Assembly (NCBI RefSeq): GCF_030272615.1
Contig: NC_081412.1
Coordinates: 685,076,583 to 685,140,582 of the forward strand
Source of the DNA: Cryptomeria japonica
Taxonomy: Eukaryota > Streptophyta > Pinopsida > Cupressales > Cupressaceae
Length of the DNA: 64,000 nucleotides
Reading direction: 5' to 3'
This document shows positions 35,223 to 45,639 of the stretch, one piece after another (the stretch's first letter is position 1; every line of letters starts with the position of its first letter). The notes beneath the pieces are model-generated. The model saw only the letters and a list, made by a program, of their open reading frames with translations. It searched no databases and was not told where the DNA came from. The position numbers were made by a program, and so were the translations under genes.

Positions 35223-37312
35223 CCTCTGATCCCTTCTGATATGGTGGAGACTTGTTTGGCTAGGCTGGTGATGACACACGCGTTGTTGTGTTGGCATTTC
35301 ACTTGGGCTTGCAAAGCCATGATGAGGTATGACTGGATTGGAAATATGTTGGTTGCCGCCGGTATTTGCCGGCTCTTAATGACTCATAACCAGGAAATAA
35401 TTTCTACAAGTGACTTCATTTTTTCCCATGTGCCTAACTTCATTTCTCATTTATTGATGTCGGGCTCGCACATTTCCCATTTTCTCTTCCCGAGTTCTTT
35501 CTCTAAGGATCTTTGCAACTTCCTTTATTTCATGACTAAAGAAGATTTGTTGGCAGAAGATATGAGGGGTGACAGAGTGAGATATGAACCGGATAATCTA
35601 GATGATTTTAAAAATGACCCCCTGGTCTGGAACTTCTATGTTGAAGGTGGGGTTGTTGATTTTTTGGATTGCCTGAAGGGCCATGATGAGAAACTCTTGG
35701 CTGCTTTTGCCTCCTCCTAGTCTAGGAGGTGGGTCTTGGTTGGCGGAATTGCCTTTGATGTCTCTGAGGAGACTATTGCCCAAGCTACGACGCTGACCCT
35801 TGATGTCTATCACTGGAAGCAGACCAGTCATGTTGCAAATACTGAAGGTTTGAAATGGTTCTTCCGTAACCGCGAAGAACCCGTCAAGCTACAAGGTGGG
35901 TTTGCTCGAGAGGAGCTCGAGCACCCGTGGAACATGATCTGCCTCATGATCATGAAATACTTCACTCTTGAAGGAAGGTATAAGGTATTCTACTACTACC
36001 ATTTTCCCCTCCTCAATCACTTCCGTAACAATGATTTGCTTTGTCTGTCATTTTATTTACTACACTCTTTAGAGAGCTCTGTTAAGGACACTATGGACCC
36101 TAAGCATGGGGATAAGCCTCCCTTCCTCCTCCGCCAGGGTCTTATTTATAGGTTTTATAAGTTCCATGAGGCTCTCTTCCCCCCCATGAATCTTTCTCTC
36201 TCTCTTAGCCCCCCATGTTGATTCCCCAGCAGCTCGCGGCCCTGTCTATGGCTTTCCCTAGATTCTTCCAATATCCCTATGAGGGCTTTGCTATGGCCAC
36301 CATGTCCCTGCCTATCTATGCCTCGGTTGTTTCCTTATTGATAGTCTCCCCTAGTTTAACTCTTCCCACCTCTCCTAGTGCTTCTCGTTCCCCGTCCAAG
36401 GTCAAAACCAAAACCCCTGCTAAACGCAAACACATTATCTATGATGACAATTATTCCTCTGAGGACGTTGAGAATGACAACCCTTCTCTGGATTCAGAGG
36501 TTAAAAGGAGATCTTCCAGACTTTCTTCCAAAGTTTGTATAGAGAAGACCCTGGTAATCGATAATCTGGACTCTGAGGAGGACCCTATTGGGGACAAGAA
36601 GGAGGAGGGCCCTAAAACTATGGGGGGGCCTGATGGGGATGCTGTTAATGTTAATGTGACTAGGGACCCCATGGTCTCGACTGCTGTTAGTGTTGCTGAC
36701 ATGAGTACCTCTAAAATGAAAACCTAGGAAATCATTGATGATAAAGATACGACCCCTATAAACACGAACACTGAGGGTCTTATGGGCATAGAAATCCTTG
36801 ACATCAAAGCTCTAGAATCTGGTTATTTGGAAATCCTTGATGACAAAGCTCTGGAATCTGGTAATTTGGATACAGATTTAAAAATGGTTGAATAGGTGAT
36901 GCATTCCAGCCCTCTGATGGGCCTGGTTGAGGATAATGATAACTCCATTACTGGAGGTGTGCCCAAAGAGACTAGAGAAAATATGGATGACTTGGCTACT
37001 GAGAACCCCCAGGAGGTCCATAATTTCCAACAAATGGAAAAGTTAAGCACATATGTGTTGGACATCACACAGAGAATTGAAAACCTCGACCCTATTCTTG
37101 ATCTCGAGACTATCAAGGAGGATGTTAACCAACTCAAGAACAAGATGGAGGCTTGTGAAGCCCAAATGGTGGTCCTGAACAAATTCCATGTGCAGGTTTT
37201 ACACAGTTCCACGCTCACCCTCTCTTTGTTGAGGGAAAACTATGCAGACACTAAGGAGGACAAGCAGGAGGCTAGGGACCTCTACAAATTCCTATTTAAT
37301 GAATGGTGCTAG
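35223..37312 (+). pseudogene. Broken long ORF downstream of the LINE, unknown plant transposon-associated protein
   Basis: About 690 codons in two frames. The first runs 35241-36221 with one in-frame TAG (35718-35720). The second runs 36215-37312 with TAGs near 36725 and 36893. The N-part reads like a globular domain (VGGIAFDVSEETIAQATTL near 35736, then YFTLEGRYKVFYYYHFPLL near 35955-36020). The C-part is a basic tail (SPSKVKTKTPAKRKH), acidic and disordered, ending in a coiled-coil-like segment (36990-37300). It contains a 39-bp/13-residue tandem repeat (36791-36868, EILDIKALESGYL type). I think it resembles uncharacterised plant proteins that travel with transposons, but I cannot name a family. 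No poly(A) tract separates it from the LINE ORF2, so it may be an extra ORF of that element. Confidence 0.5.
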
Positions 37313-37337
37313 AGGGGTGCGCAAGGCACCCCTCTAG
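37309..37337 (+). other. Perfect 12-bp stem, 5-nt loop hairpin at the stop codon
   Basis: CTAGAGGGGTGC, loop GCAAG, GCACCCCTCTAG. The TAG stop of the upstream ORF lies inside the left arm. A T-rich segment and AATAAA (about 37496) follow. Some LINE and SINE families have 3' stem-loops recognised by their RT, so this could be the 3' signature of the element. Confidence 0.7.
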
Positions 37338-40300
37338 TTTGTTTTTGTTTTTAGCTGTTGTTTCTGATTTCTAAAGACTTGGTTCCTTTTTGATGATAGA
37401 TGTTGTTAATTGTTGTTATAGTGTTATTTTTGCACTATGATTTTTAATAGTTTTTCTATGTAAAGTGTTAGTGCCCTTGTTCTCACAACTTTTTAAATAA
37501 AAACATGTAATTTAGTATTTCATGTACCATGTTAGTTAGATCATGTTGGTATTTAGTTAGATAAATGTTAGCTAGATCAAATTGACATTTAGCTTAACAT
37601 GTGTGCATTACATCATCACTTGTTTCATTTAATTGGGAACTTATTATAATTTATTTAATTAGATCACATTTTGTACATATATCAATTTAATCATTGCAAC
37701 ATTTATTAAGCGGTCTTATTAGGGCATTTAATCAATCACAATTGTATTAAATTAGACATACATGATCATCATTATATTTTACTTAGATCATTGCCAATTT
37801 TATCAAAGTAATATAGCATATTTTTTCCATAAAATCACACGTGACATCCATGTAAGGCATCAAATAAATGCAAATAAAACTATCATCATCACACACACAT
37901 GCAATAACCTTTGATACAAGATATACAACAAAATCACTACTACAACAAAATGTGGTGTACAATAATAACATTGTGTCTCATCACCTTATGGATGATGGCT
38001 AGTTGAACCCTTAGATCCTAATGGTGGTGGTTGTGAGATGAATGTATGTTTGTGTGATGCTAAACAATGGTAGTAACTCCTACAACTACTCTGTGTTTGT
38101 AGGTTTGGTCTATGACCTCTACAACCTCTACCATGACCCTCATATGATCATGTTGCATTTGATCTCTATTAGCTCAGACTCACTTCACCTCAGCCTATAT
38201 GGAATCAACACAAGATATATCTACCATCCTCTCCTCAAACATTTCTCTTAGTTGCGTCATGGGCTTGAAGATTTCCTCATGTTTCCTTTCCCTATGTGGA
38301 GGCATACAACTAGCCTACACTAGTCATTGGGTATCTACAAAAGAGACCATCCTTGATATTACAGTATCCACAAAGTCATGCCAACCTTGTGTGCCAATTG
38401 TAAAAAAATAAACAAGTATGAAATTAGACTTCTCATCATGTATCTCAAATTTGAAACAAGCATTATAAATAAAATGTGTGTATATATATATTTACTTTCT
38501 CAGTTGGATGTCCATTTGGCCAATAGGTATTGGCTGAAGTTATAGGAGTCTCTAACACTGTAACCTTCATTATAGTTGAAGGCAAAGTAGTAGAAGATCT
38601 ACTCAACTCCCCATGTTTATAATGGATAAGTCCCCTAGTCAAAGAGGTTGATTATCATGATACATTTGCTTGATATGTCTCTATGGTTGTGTATCGTCAT
38701 CCCTCTCCTCTCTCTCCTCTCTCTACTCTGCTCTTCTCTATTGACAATGTGTGCAATATATTGTCATTGATGTTAACTTGCCATTGATGCCAATCTATCA
38801 TACTTTTATAGAGAGGTATTGGTATAGTTAGAGAAGTAGAGAAATGGTTTGAGACTAGCATATTTGAGAGAGATGGTTGGAAACATATAGAGAGATGGGA
38901 TCAACATGATTGGGGATAAGCAAGATAGTTCAGAAGAACAAAAAATGTATTCATGCCATAAGATGATAGTAAGGTAGTTTGCAAGAATGGCACACACATA
39001 TTTTATGCTTTGTATGAGAAATTCAATCACATAGATTGGTTTTTGCATGTTTTAAGGACTTAGATAAATGATAGTTGGCTCTTGGTTCATACTTGTTTGG
39101 TTGAGAAAATTTGTCTAAGGCATAAACAATATATCTTCCTAAGATAGAGTATAGATGTATTTTGGTCAACATTCCTCCACATTGCATGATTTAGCTTTGT
39201 GGTTTTGTAATTAATCTTGTAAGTCTCCAAGGATGTTATTTCTATTTTTCATGTCATAACATCTTCTCTAGAAAAAGTTAGGATTGACTATTCTCCAAAT
39301 TGCACTAAAACAATCAAGTGTGTAAAAAGATTACCATAATGCTCTACATTCCTATAGAGTGATATATATGGTTGTGCAGACTTGGGGATATGATCAAAGA
39401 GGTATAAGGAATCATCCATGTGAGTTCTAGATGATTTGTTGTACCACAATGCAATATCCAAGGTATTAAAGTGTTATAGTTAGACCAAGATGCTTTGTTT
39501 TCATCAATTCAATATATCTGTCCATTTGTGCTAGCATATAATGATTAGATACTTTAAAATAATGTTTTAGGGTTGTTTTGGATAGTCTACTTTTCTCATC
39601 TCTTGATCTGTGTGTTCTTTTTAGTTTCCATTGAGTGGCACAAAGGTTTATGTTGTATGCAAAATTCATCATTATTCAATTAGAATTAAAGGGAAATCAT
39701 GAATCCCTATCTAATCAAAGAATCCTAAATTAACCAATGAAATAATGCAAAACAAAGTAATAGGAATATAAAATATTCAATTAAGTTTCCCTATTCCATG
39801 ATAGCATGTGGCTTCCATTGTTCTTCTCTTCTCTATGGTATGATGACTCTCAGATATTATGCTGGCAACCTAAAAATGACACAAAGATTCGAAGTTCGTG
39901 ATTGTTGAAAATGGAGATTGAATGCTCAATTTATAGATTATTGGAGATGATTGATTGATACATCAATTGAATACCTATCAATCACATTTGCAAAATCAAA
40001 ATGCCTAAATCAAATCATCTCAATGAATTTTAACATGGACAAAATCAAACAAATTCATCTGAAGCAAATGTGCTATTCTATTGACCACAGGCGCTAAATC
40101 ATACAAAAGCACTAACCTTTTCAACATATGCGCTAACCGACAAGTCAAAAGCGTTAAATCATTCAAAAGTGCTAACCTTTTCCACATAGCATGAACACAT
40201 GGATCAAAGGCGAGAAATATTTAAAAGCGCTAACATTCTAAACACAAGCGGAAAACAAACATCCACAAGCGCTAAATTAACAAAAGCGAGAACCTAAAAA

Positions 40301-40834
40301 GAAAAAGTGCAAACCTATGGAGCAAAATTGCTAACACGCAAAATAAAAAATTTGAAAAAAAACCATAAAACGTGCTGAAAAGAAAAGAAATTGGTACAAA
40401 AAGTTGCAAACAAGATTGGGATAAGGTACACACCGGATAACCATACTCAGGAGGTCGCTAATACCATCGTACACACTCAAATCGATGGTTCTTGAACGAA
40501 ATCACCATTTTGCCAGCTCAACAAGACAATTTTTTTTCACTCCACAAGCGAACAAGGATGCAAATGAGGATAAAATTAACCTACGTTAATTTTATAATTA
40601 CCATTTGAAAGGGTAATTAATGATTTTTAGTGGGGCAATTTTATTTATTTTTCACAAATAAATTTAATTAAAGAACCTTTTCAATTATTGTGAGATCAAT
40701 TGCTCAATCCATTTTTTTTTCAAATTCACGATCAATCTCCCGAGGGGGCACACAATCAGGATTTTTTATCTCCATCAGGTGCATGATTAAGACTTGGTTT
40801 AATCTTTGAAACAATGTTATCTCAACATCATTTC
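37338..40834. other. Unassigned region, probably old retroelement sequence
   Basis: No gene that I can defend. The minus strand at 38500-38660 and 38060-38400 reads like broken coding sequence (ETPITSANTYWPNGHPTEK; GWHDFVDTVISRMVSFVDTQ) of unknown family. From about 40060 on, the GCGCTAA-rich stretch and a polypurine tract mark the internal 3' end of a gypsy element. Confidence 0.35.
40070..40335 (+). repeat. Degenerate GCGCTAA-rich repeat
   Basis: About eleven variants of (AAAA)GCGCTAA(ACC) spaced by roughly 20-30 bp, among them GCACTAA, GCGTTAA, GTGCTAA, GCGAGAA and GCGGAAA. It lies in the internal region upstream of the LTR at 40849. Confidence 0.7.
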
Positions 40835-40848
40835 AAAGAGGGGAAAAA
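40835..40848 (+). promoter_or_regulatory. Polypurine tract of the second TGTAGACACC-type gypsy element
   Basis: AAAGAGGGGAAAAA immediately before an LTR start TGTATACACATAAAAATGG, the same arrangement as at 13708-13721. Confidence 0.7.
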
Positions 40849-42015
40849 TGTATACACATAAAAATGGCTATGAGCGATTAAATAAATATTTAATATTTAT
40901 TCTTCTATTAAATAGTCAATTTGAAAAGATTAATTTATTTAATTCATTTCATGTCCTTCTATTAATTAATTTAATTGAAACATTTTATTAATTAATTCAT
41001 TTGTTCTTTTCCTCTAATCAATTAATTAAATATCTAATATTTAATTATTCCTCTAATCAATCAATTAAATATCTAATATTTAATGGTTATTCTTCTATCC
41101 TATAGTCTCATTAATTAAATAATTTCTTAATTATTTAATCCCTTTTCCAACTCATCTTCCATCTCCACTTCATCTTTCCTTTACCAACTCATCCGTCATA
41201 TGGCTAAATTAATTCAACAAAATTAAAATTAAAAAAACATTTATTAGCCACTTATCTCCAACTTCCAAAATAAATGAAATATTGTGTACGTACACATATT
41301 TCCTAACCTTCTTCTATATTCTCTCCAACATCCCTATATCTTAGGAAGGACTTGAATCCACTTGTCCTCTCATGCCTAAATCTTCTCCAACCATCCCTAG
41401 ATTCCCTCAATCTACAACCCAGTCAAGGTGAGATGAGTGACACTCGTCTTCTTCTCCCCCCTTTCTCTCAACCTTCACCTTTGTTTACAACCATCCAAAT
41501 TTCCAAGTCTAATCATGCTCATTGATCTCAGACACATCATCTTATCCTCTCAAAGTCTATAAAAGTAGGAGTTTGAGTTGAGAAAGATTTAGTCTTCAAG
41601 TTAACAATTTGAGTAAACTTATGCATCCGTGAGTTTTTATCTTGAAGCAATTTAGCAATTTAGCATTTCTCATTTAGTATAATCATTTAGCTTTAAATCA
41701 TTTGCATTGCATATCATTGTATTAGTTAACTATCAGTTATCAGTCCATTCTTCATATGCCATCTTGGAAGATACCAGTGCTTGTCTAAGAGCAAATCATC
41801 TGCAACCAGGAACAATGGAGTTAGGACACAATGAGACTTAAATCATGAAGGTAATAATGTTTTTATTTTATATTCATTTCATGTAGTTTCATTGGTTGAG
41901 TTTGGATTTCCTGTAGTATTTCCTTTGTATTTTATGAAACTAATATGCTACAGGTAGTATTCTGAAGATGAAATTCAAGTCGACACAAGGACAATTAACT
42001 GGTTGAACTACACTA
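40849..42015 (+). repeat. 3' LTR of TGTAGACACC gypsy family, second copy (end approximate)
   Basis: It starts TGTATACACA (TGTAGACACC in the sister). ATTAATTAAATATTTAATATT blocks lie at 40875-41130, TATAAAAG at 41558-41565 as an LTR promoter, and a leader with GGAACAATGGAG near 41809 is shared with the LTR at 13722. The right border is not resolved. Confidence 0.6.
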
Positions 42016-42540
42016 CACCTTAATTTGTCTCCAATGGGCATCTTATGATGTAAACCTTTATAGGTCAACATTTATGTCTTCACGTGAATTTTGGTTTTCC
42101 ATATTTGTGCACTTGTATTGTTCCATCTTTTCATACTAAATCTATATTTCTATTTTTGGTTGAGATGAGGAAGGATATTCCAGTGAGGTAAGGACTATCC
42201 AGAGATAAACTTTCTTAAGTGGGAGAAAGTTAAAATGAGATGAAGCAAACCACTTCCAATATTTAAAAAAGTTGTTTTCTCATGGAGTGCATATTTTCAT
42301 GGACAACTCAATTGGAACTAATGATTGCACAAATATGAAGAAAGCCTTATACTTTTTTTTAGCCCAAATTGATTTTTAATGTTCAACCATGTAGCACAAT
42401 CAAAAGTGTTAAAGTCCCACATGTCATTAAAGAATTGAACCCTTTTCTTATATAAATAAAAAAGATTTCTTATGGAAACAAATAGAAAGAGGTTAACAAG
42501 GCTTTCGTAGCATGGGGCTATCATAACATATCAAAGAGAT
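42016..42540. other. Spacer, no gene seen
   Basis: AT-rich sequence between the LTR and the LINE. It may include the LTR end or a 5' UTR of the LINE, but nothing distinctive is visible. Confidence 0.35.
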
Positions 42541-42611
42541 TAAAATTTTTAAAAATGCTGCCGCTCAAAAACTCCCACCTAGTGGCCTACACTTTGGGGA
42601 GGACGCCTGGA

Positions 42612-42755
42612 GAAATCCCTTCGACCTGTGTTGTCCTTGGTCCTAGAGGTAGCCCTTCGGCTTGCGCTCTCCCTGGTCTTGGAGGTTTCCCTTCGACCTT
42701 CGCTGTCCCTGGTCCTGGTAGTATCCCTTTGGCTTGCGCTGTCCCTGGTCTTGCG
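42612..42755 (+). repeat. 36-bp GC-rich repeat in LINE ORF1, four copies
   Basis: Units start at 42612, 42648, 42684 and 42720. Each codes for a 12-residue block of the type GSPSACALPGLG. GC content is far above the surroundings. Confidence 0.88.
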
Positions 42756-42876
42756 CCAGGTAATGTGTCGTCCTACCCTGCGACTGATGGTGGTGGTGCT
42801 GCTATAGTTTTTGAGATATTGGATGCAAACTATGTTGTTAGTGGGGCTGCTAAGAGTTCGTATGCGGATCGATTAG

Positions 42877-43870
42877 GGGTGAACTCACAAAGCTGGTTCC
42901 CACTTTTTGGTACGACCTGATTTTTGCTGAAATCATACATTTTTAAAAAAATATAATGATTTAAGGTTTAAGAGGTCCCATTTGAAGTAATTAATTGAAG
43001 AGAGTTAAATCAAAGGCTCTTAGATCAAAATTTCTTGGATAGAACCTCTCTACTTCTAAATCATACTTGCAATGGAGTCTCCTTTGCATCTATCAAATGT
43101 TGATAAAAAACCAGTTTTACATTAGCTTTTGGGGGCTCAAATTAATTCATTTCAAATTTTTTTTTTTTTAAGTATTTAGTCCTTATTATAATCTTTCCAA
43201 ATAGTATAACTTTTAATATATTTAATCTCATTAAAATATTTTTATTTTATTTCTTATGAATGTAGGTTTATCACTGAACATGAACTTCTTTGTTCAATGC
43301 ATTGGGAAAAATAGTAAACTAATTCAAAAAAATTCTAAAAAATATCTATGCACTAGGTATTGGTGTTTTCTTTCTAACAAAAAAAATAAAATTGAATTTT
43401 GATACATATAGAACAAGTTATGTGTTCAAACGTACACCTATATCCAAATTATAATTAGTCGAACTTCAAAACTTAATAAAATAAAAAATATTCAACATAT
43501 CACTATCAAACCAAGTGCATGCCCTGGGTATTGATGTTACAAACCAAAATTCAAAAGAATTAAGTTTTTATCATTTATAGAAAAAAAATTATGCGTTTCG
43601 GGATACACATCACTCTTAAAAAATGTTGTTTGCTGTAAACAACTACTTTTTGAGGGAGATGGAAAAATCAATAAAATTTTATTCAAACAAATTTGCAAAA
43701 AATATATTTAGAATCTACAAACAAGATGTTAAAAATCACTAGTTTATATCATCTTCAAATTCTTAATGGTTTAAAAGTTATAGGTGTCAGAAAGTGAAGA
43801 TTTTTTTCAAAATATTCATCTAAGTGTCAAAGTTGGTCAAAAAGTGGGAACCAGTATTGTGAGTTCACCC
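42877..43870. mobile_element. 994-bp TIR element in LINE ORF1, TSD TTAG
   Basis: The left end is GGGTGAACTCACAAAGCTGG and the right end (reverse complement) is GGGTGAACTCACAATACTGG; similarity continues to about 34 bp. It is flanked by TTAG at 42873-42876 and 43871-43874. Removing it and one TTAG restores the LINE frame across the site (ADRL/GKETQ). The interior is AT-rich with no coding capacity. The termini are like those of 4774-5722. If one G is given to the terminus, the duplication can be read as TTA, which would suit PIF/Harbinger; the TATC of the other copy does not fit that. Confidence 0.85.
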
Positions 43871-44714
43871 TTAGGTAAGGAGACTCAACCGTTCCCTATT
43901 TGTCACTCCATTGATGTTAACTTGGATGATGAAATGATTAATGAAATAGATCAAGTGGCCTTTGATCTATCTTCTCATGAGGTTATCTGTTGATTTAGAG
44001 GCTTTTGGCCTAGTCTTTTAGGGCTTCATGATTGGGTCTCTAAGTAGTGGGGGCCACTTATTTCAAAATTTGTGTAGATTTTCCCTTTGGCCAAGGGTTT
44101 CTTTGTCACTAAGTTTGAAAATGCAGCTGACAGAAAGATTATTCTTTGCGATCATTTTTTTATTTGGGAGAATTGTTACCCTTTGATGATTAAACCATGG
44201 CATGAGGATTTCGTTCCTTTGTCTGAATCCTTCTATAAGATGCCAATCTGGGTTAGACTCCCTAACTTCCCTCTTCACTTTTGGGTGGATCCACTTCTTG
44301 AGGTTGTGGGGGATGCTTTGGGAGATTTTCTGATGGTAGATGCCGAGCCTTCTGATATCCTTCATTCTACCTATGCTCATATCTTGGTGGACATTGATGC
44401 TTCTAAGGGGTTTCCTGAGGAGATTAAAATATTGACTCCCAAGGGTTTCTACATCCAACCTCTGGATTATGAAGGCATTCCCTTCAGATGCAGAAGGTGC
44501 TTTAAGACAAGTCATGTAGCGGCTAAATGTGATTTACACAAAGTTAAAGCAAAGAAGCCTCTGTCTTGGCGGATTGGGGATTCCTCCCACCATTACACAG
44601 TGTTAAAGGGATCTTCTTAGATGGGTACAAGGCCTAATATTTCTCTTGAAAATATTGTTGAAGATGCTCATGTAGCCACTATTGTGAATGGTGAGATGGT
44701 TCATTCGAAGCCAA

Positions 44715-45095
44715 TTGGCAGTTTGGAGTTGTCAAATACTATTAGATTTTCCCCTGTTGCTATTTTTGACAGGTCTGAGGGTGGTGTGTCTAGGGAGGTT
44801 GTTGGAGTGGTCCTTGTGCCTGCTATTGTTTCCAGGGGTGTTTCTGACCCAAGTCCTGCTATGCCTGCTGGAGCTTCATTATTTGTTGGCTATCCCTTAG
44901 TCGGCGGTTCAGAGGTATCAAATGCTATTGGATCTTCCCCTATTGCTAGTTTTGACATGTCTAAGGGTGTTGTTCATGTGTCTAGGGAGGTTGTTGGCAC
45001 GATCCCTATGCCTGCTATTTTTTCCAGGGGTGTTTTTGACCCGAGTCCTGCTATACCTGCTGGAGCTTCGTTTCTTGCTGGCTATCCCTCAACTG
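44715..45095 (+). repeat. Two-copy 63-66-residue repeat in LINE ORF1
   Basis: 44715-44905 and 44910-45095 code for similar blocks (SREVVGVVLVPAIVSRGV/SREVVGTIPMPAIFSRGV, then DPSPAMPAGAS/DPSPAIPAGAS). This is an internal duplication of the ORF1 tail. Confidence 0.85.
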
Positions 45096-45253
45096 TTGAT
45101 TTCCCTACGTTAAATTTGTTGGAGTGGCAATATGAGGATGCTAAAGTTGAAAATGGATGGATAACGGTTAAAGGTAAACGGTATAAGAGGTCCTCACCTT
45201 CTTTTGACATGACCCTTCAATCCCACATGAAGGGTCCCAAAGGGAAACCCTAA

Positions 45254-45639
45254 GTGAAGGGGTTGTCTTAACCATTGTGGGCAGTTGTGCTCTACTTATT
45301 TTGGGTTGCCTATAGTTCCTCTGGAAGCTTGTCTCTTTGGGGTTTCTACCCTTTCTTTATCTGGTAGGCCTGCTAGTTTTCTATGTCTATTCTTTTTCAC
45401 AGCTTTTGCTGGAGGCTGTAGAGTCAGTTGTGCTGGTTTTTGGCTGTGGTTTTCATTGTTATTATCTTTGCATAGCCTGCTTTGTTGGGTTCTAGATCCT
45501 GGTAAAATTTTTTGGGTTTTGGGTCTCTTCAAAACCTGTTGTATGGGGTTTCTGGTCCCCTTAAAACTTGTTTTCCCTTATTCAAAAATAAATAGCAAGA
45601 GGTTGATTATGGTATTGCACTAGTTTGCTCTACCATATT
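45254..45639 (+). other. Presumed 3' UTR of the plus-strand LINE
   Basis: T-rich text following ORF1, ending near CAAAAATAAATAGC (about 45583-45597). The short ORF 45285-45623 shows no domain. The minus-strand LINE starts just beyond, so the two elements meet 3' to 3'. Confidence 0.45.

Larger units (their letters stand above)
42543..45253 (+). pseudogene. LINE ORF1 relic (DUF4283 plus zinc knuckle), split by a TIR element
   Basis: ORF1-type RNA-binding protein of a plant L1-like LINE. The N-part (42555-42876) carries a 36-bp repeat. After the transposon at 42877-43870, the same frame resumes at GKETQPFPICHSIDVNL. The DUF4283-type domain runs through EVIC.FRGFWPSLLG (TGA near 43991) to FVTKFENAADRKIIL, WVRLPNFPLHFW (about 44248) and the zinc knuckle CRRCFKTSHVAAKC (about 44490-44530). 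A TAG at 44618-44620 separates a C-terminal part (44621-45253) made of two copies of a 63-66-residue repeat. ORF1 ends at TAA 45251-45253. No ORF2 follows, so this copy is partial or non-autonomous. Confidence 0.8.

Noticed and set aside
37309-37337. Rho-independent terminator
   Set aside because: It looks like one (stem plus T-rich tail), but the window is plant nuclear DNA, where such terminators do not apply.
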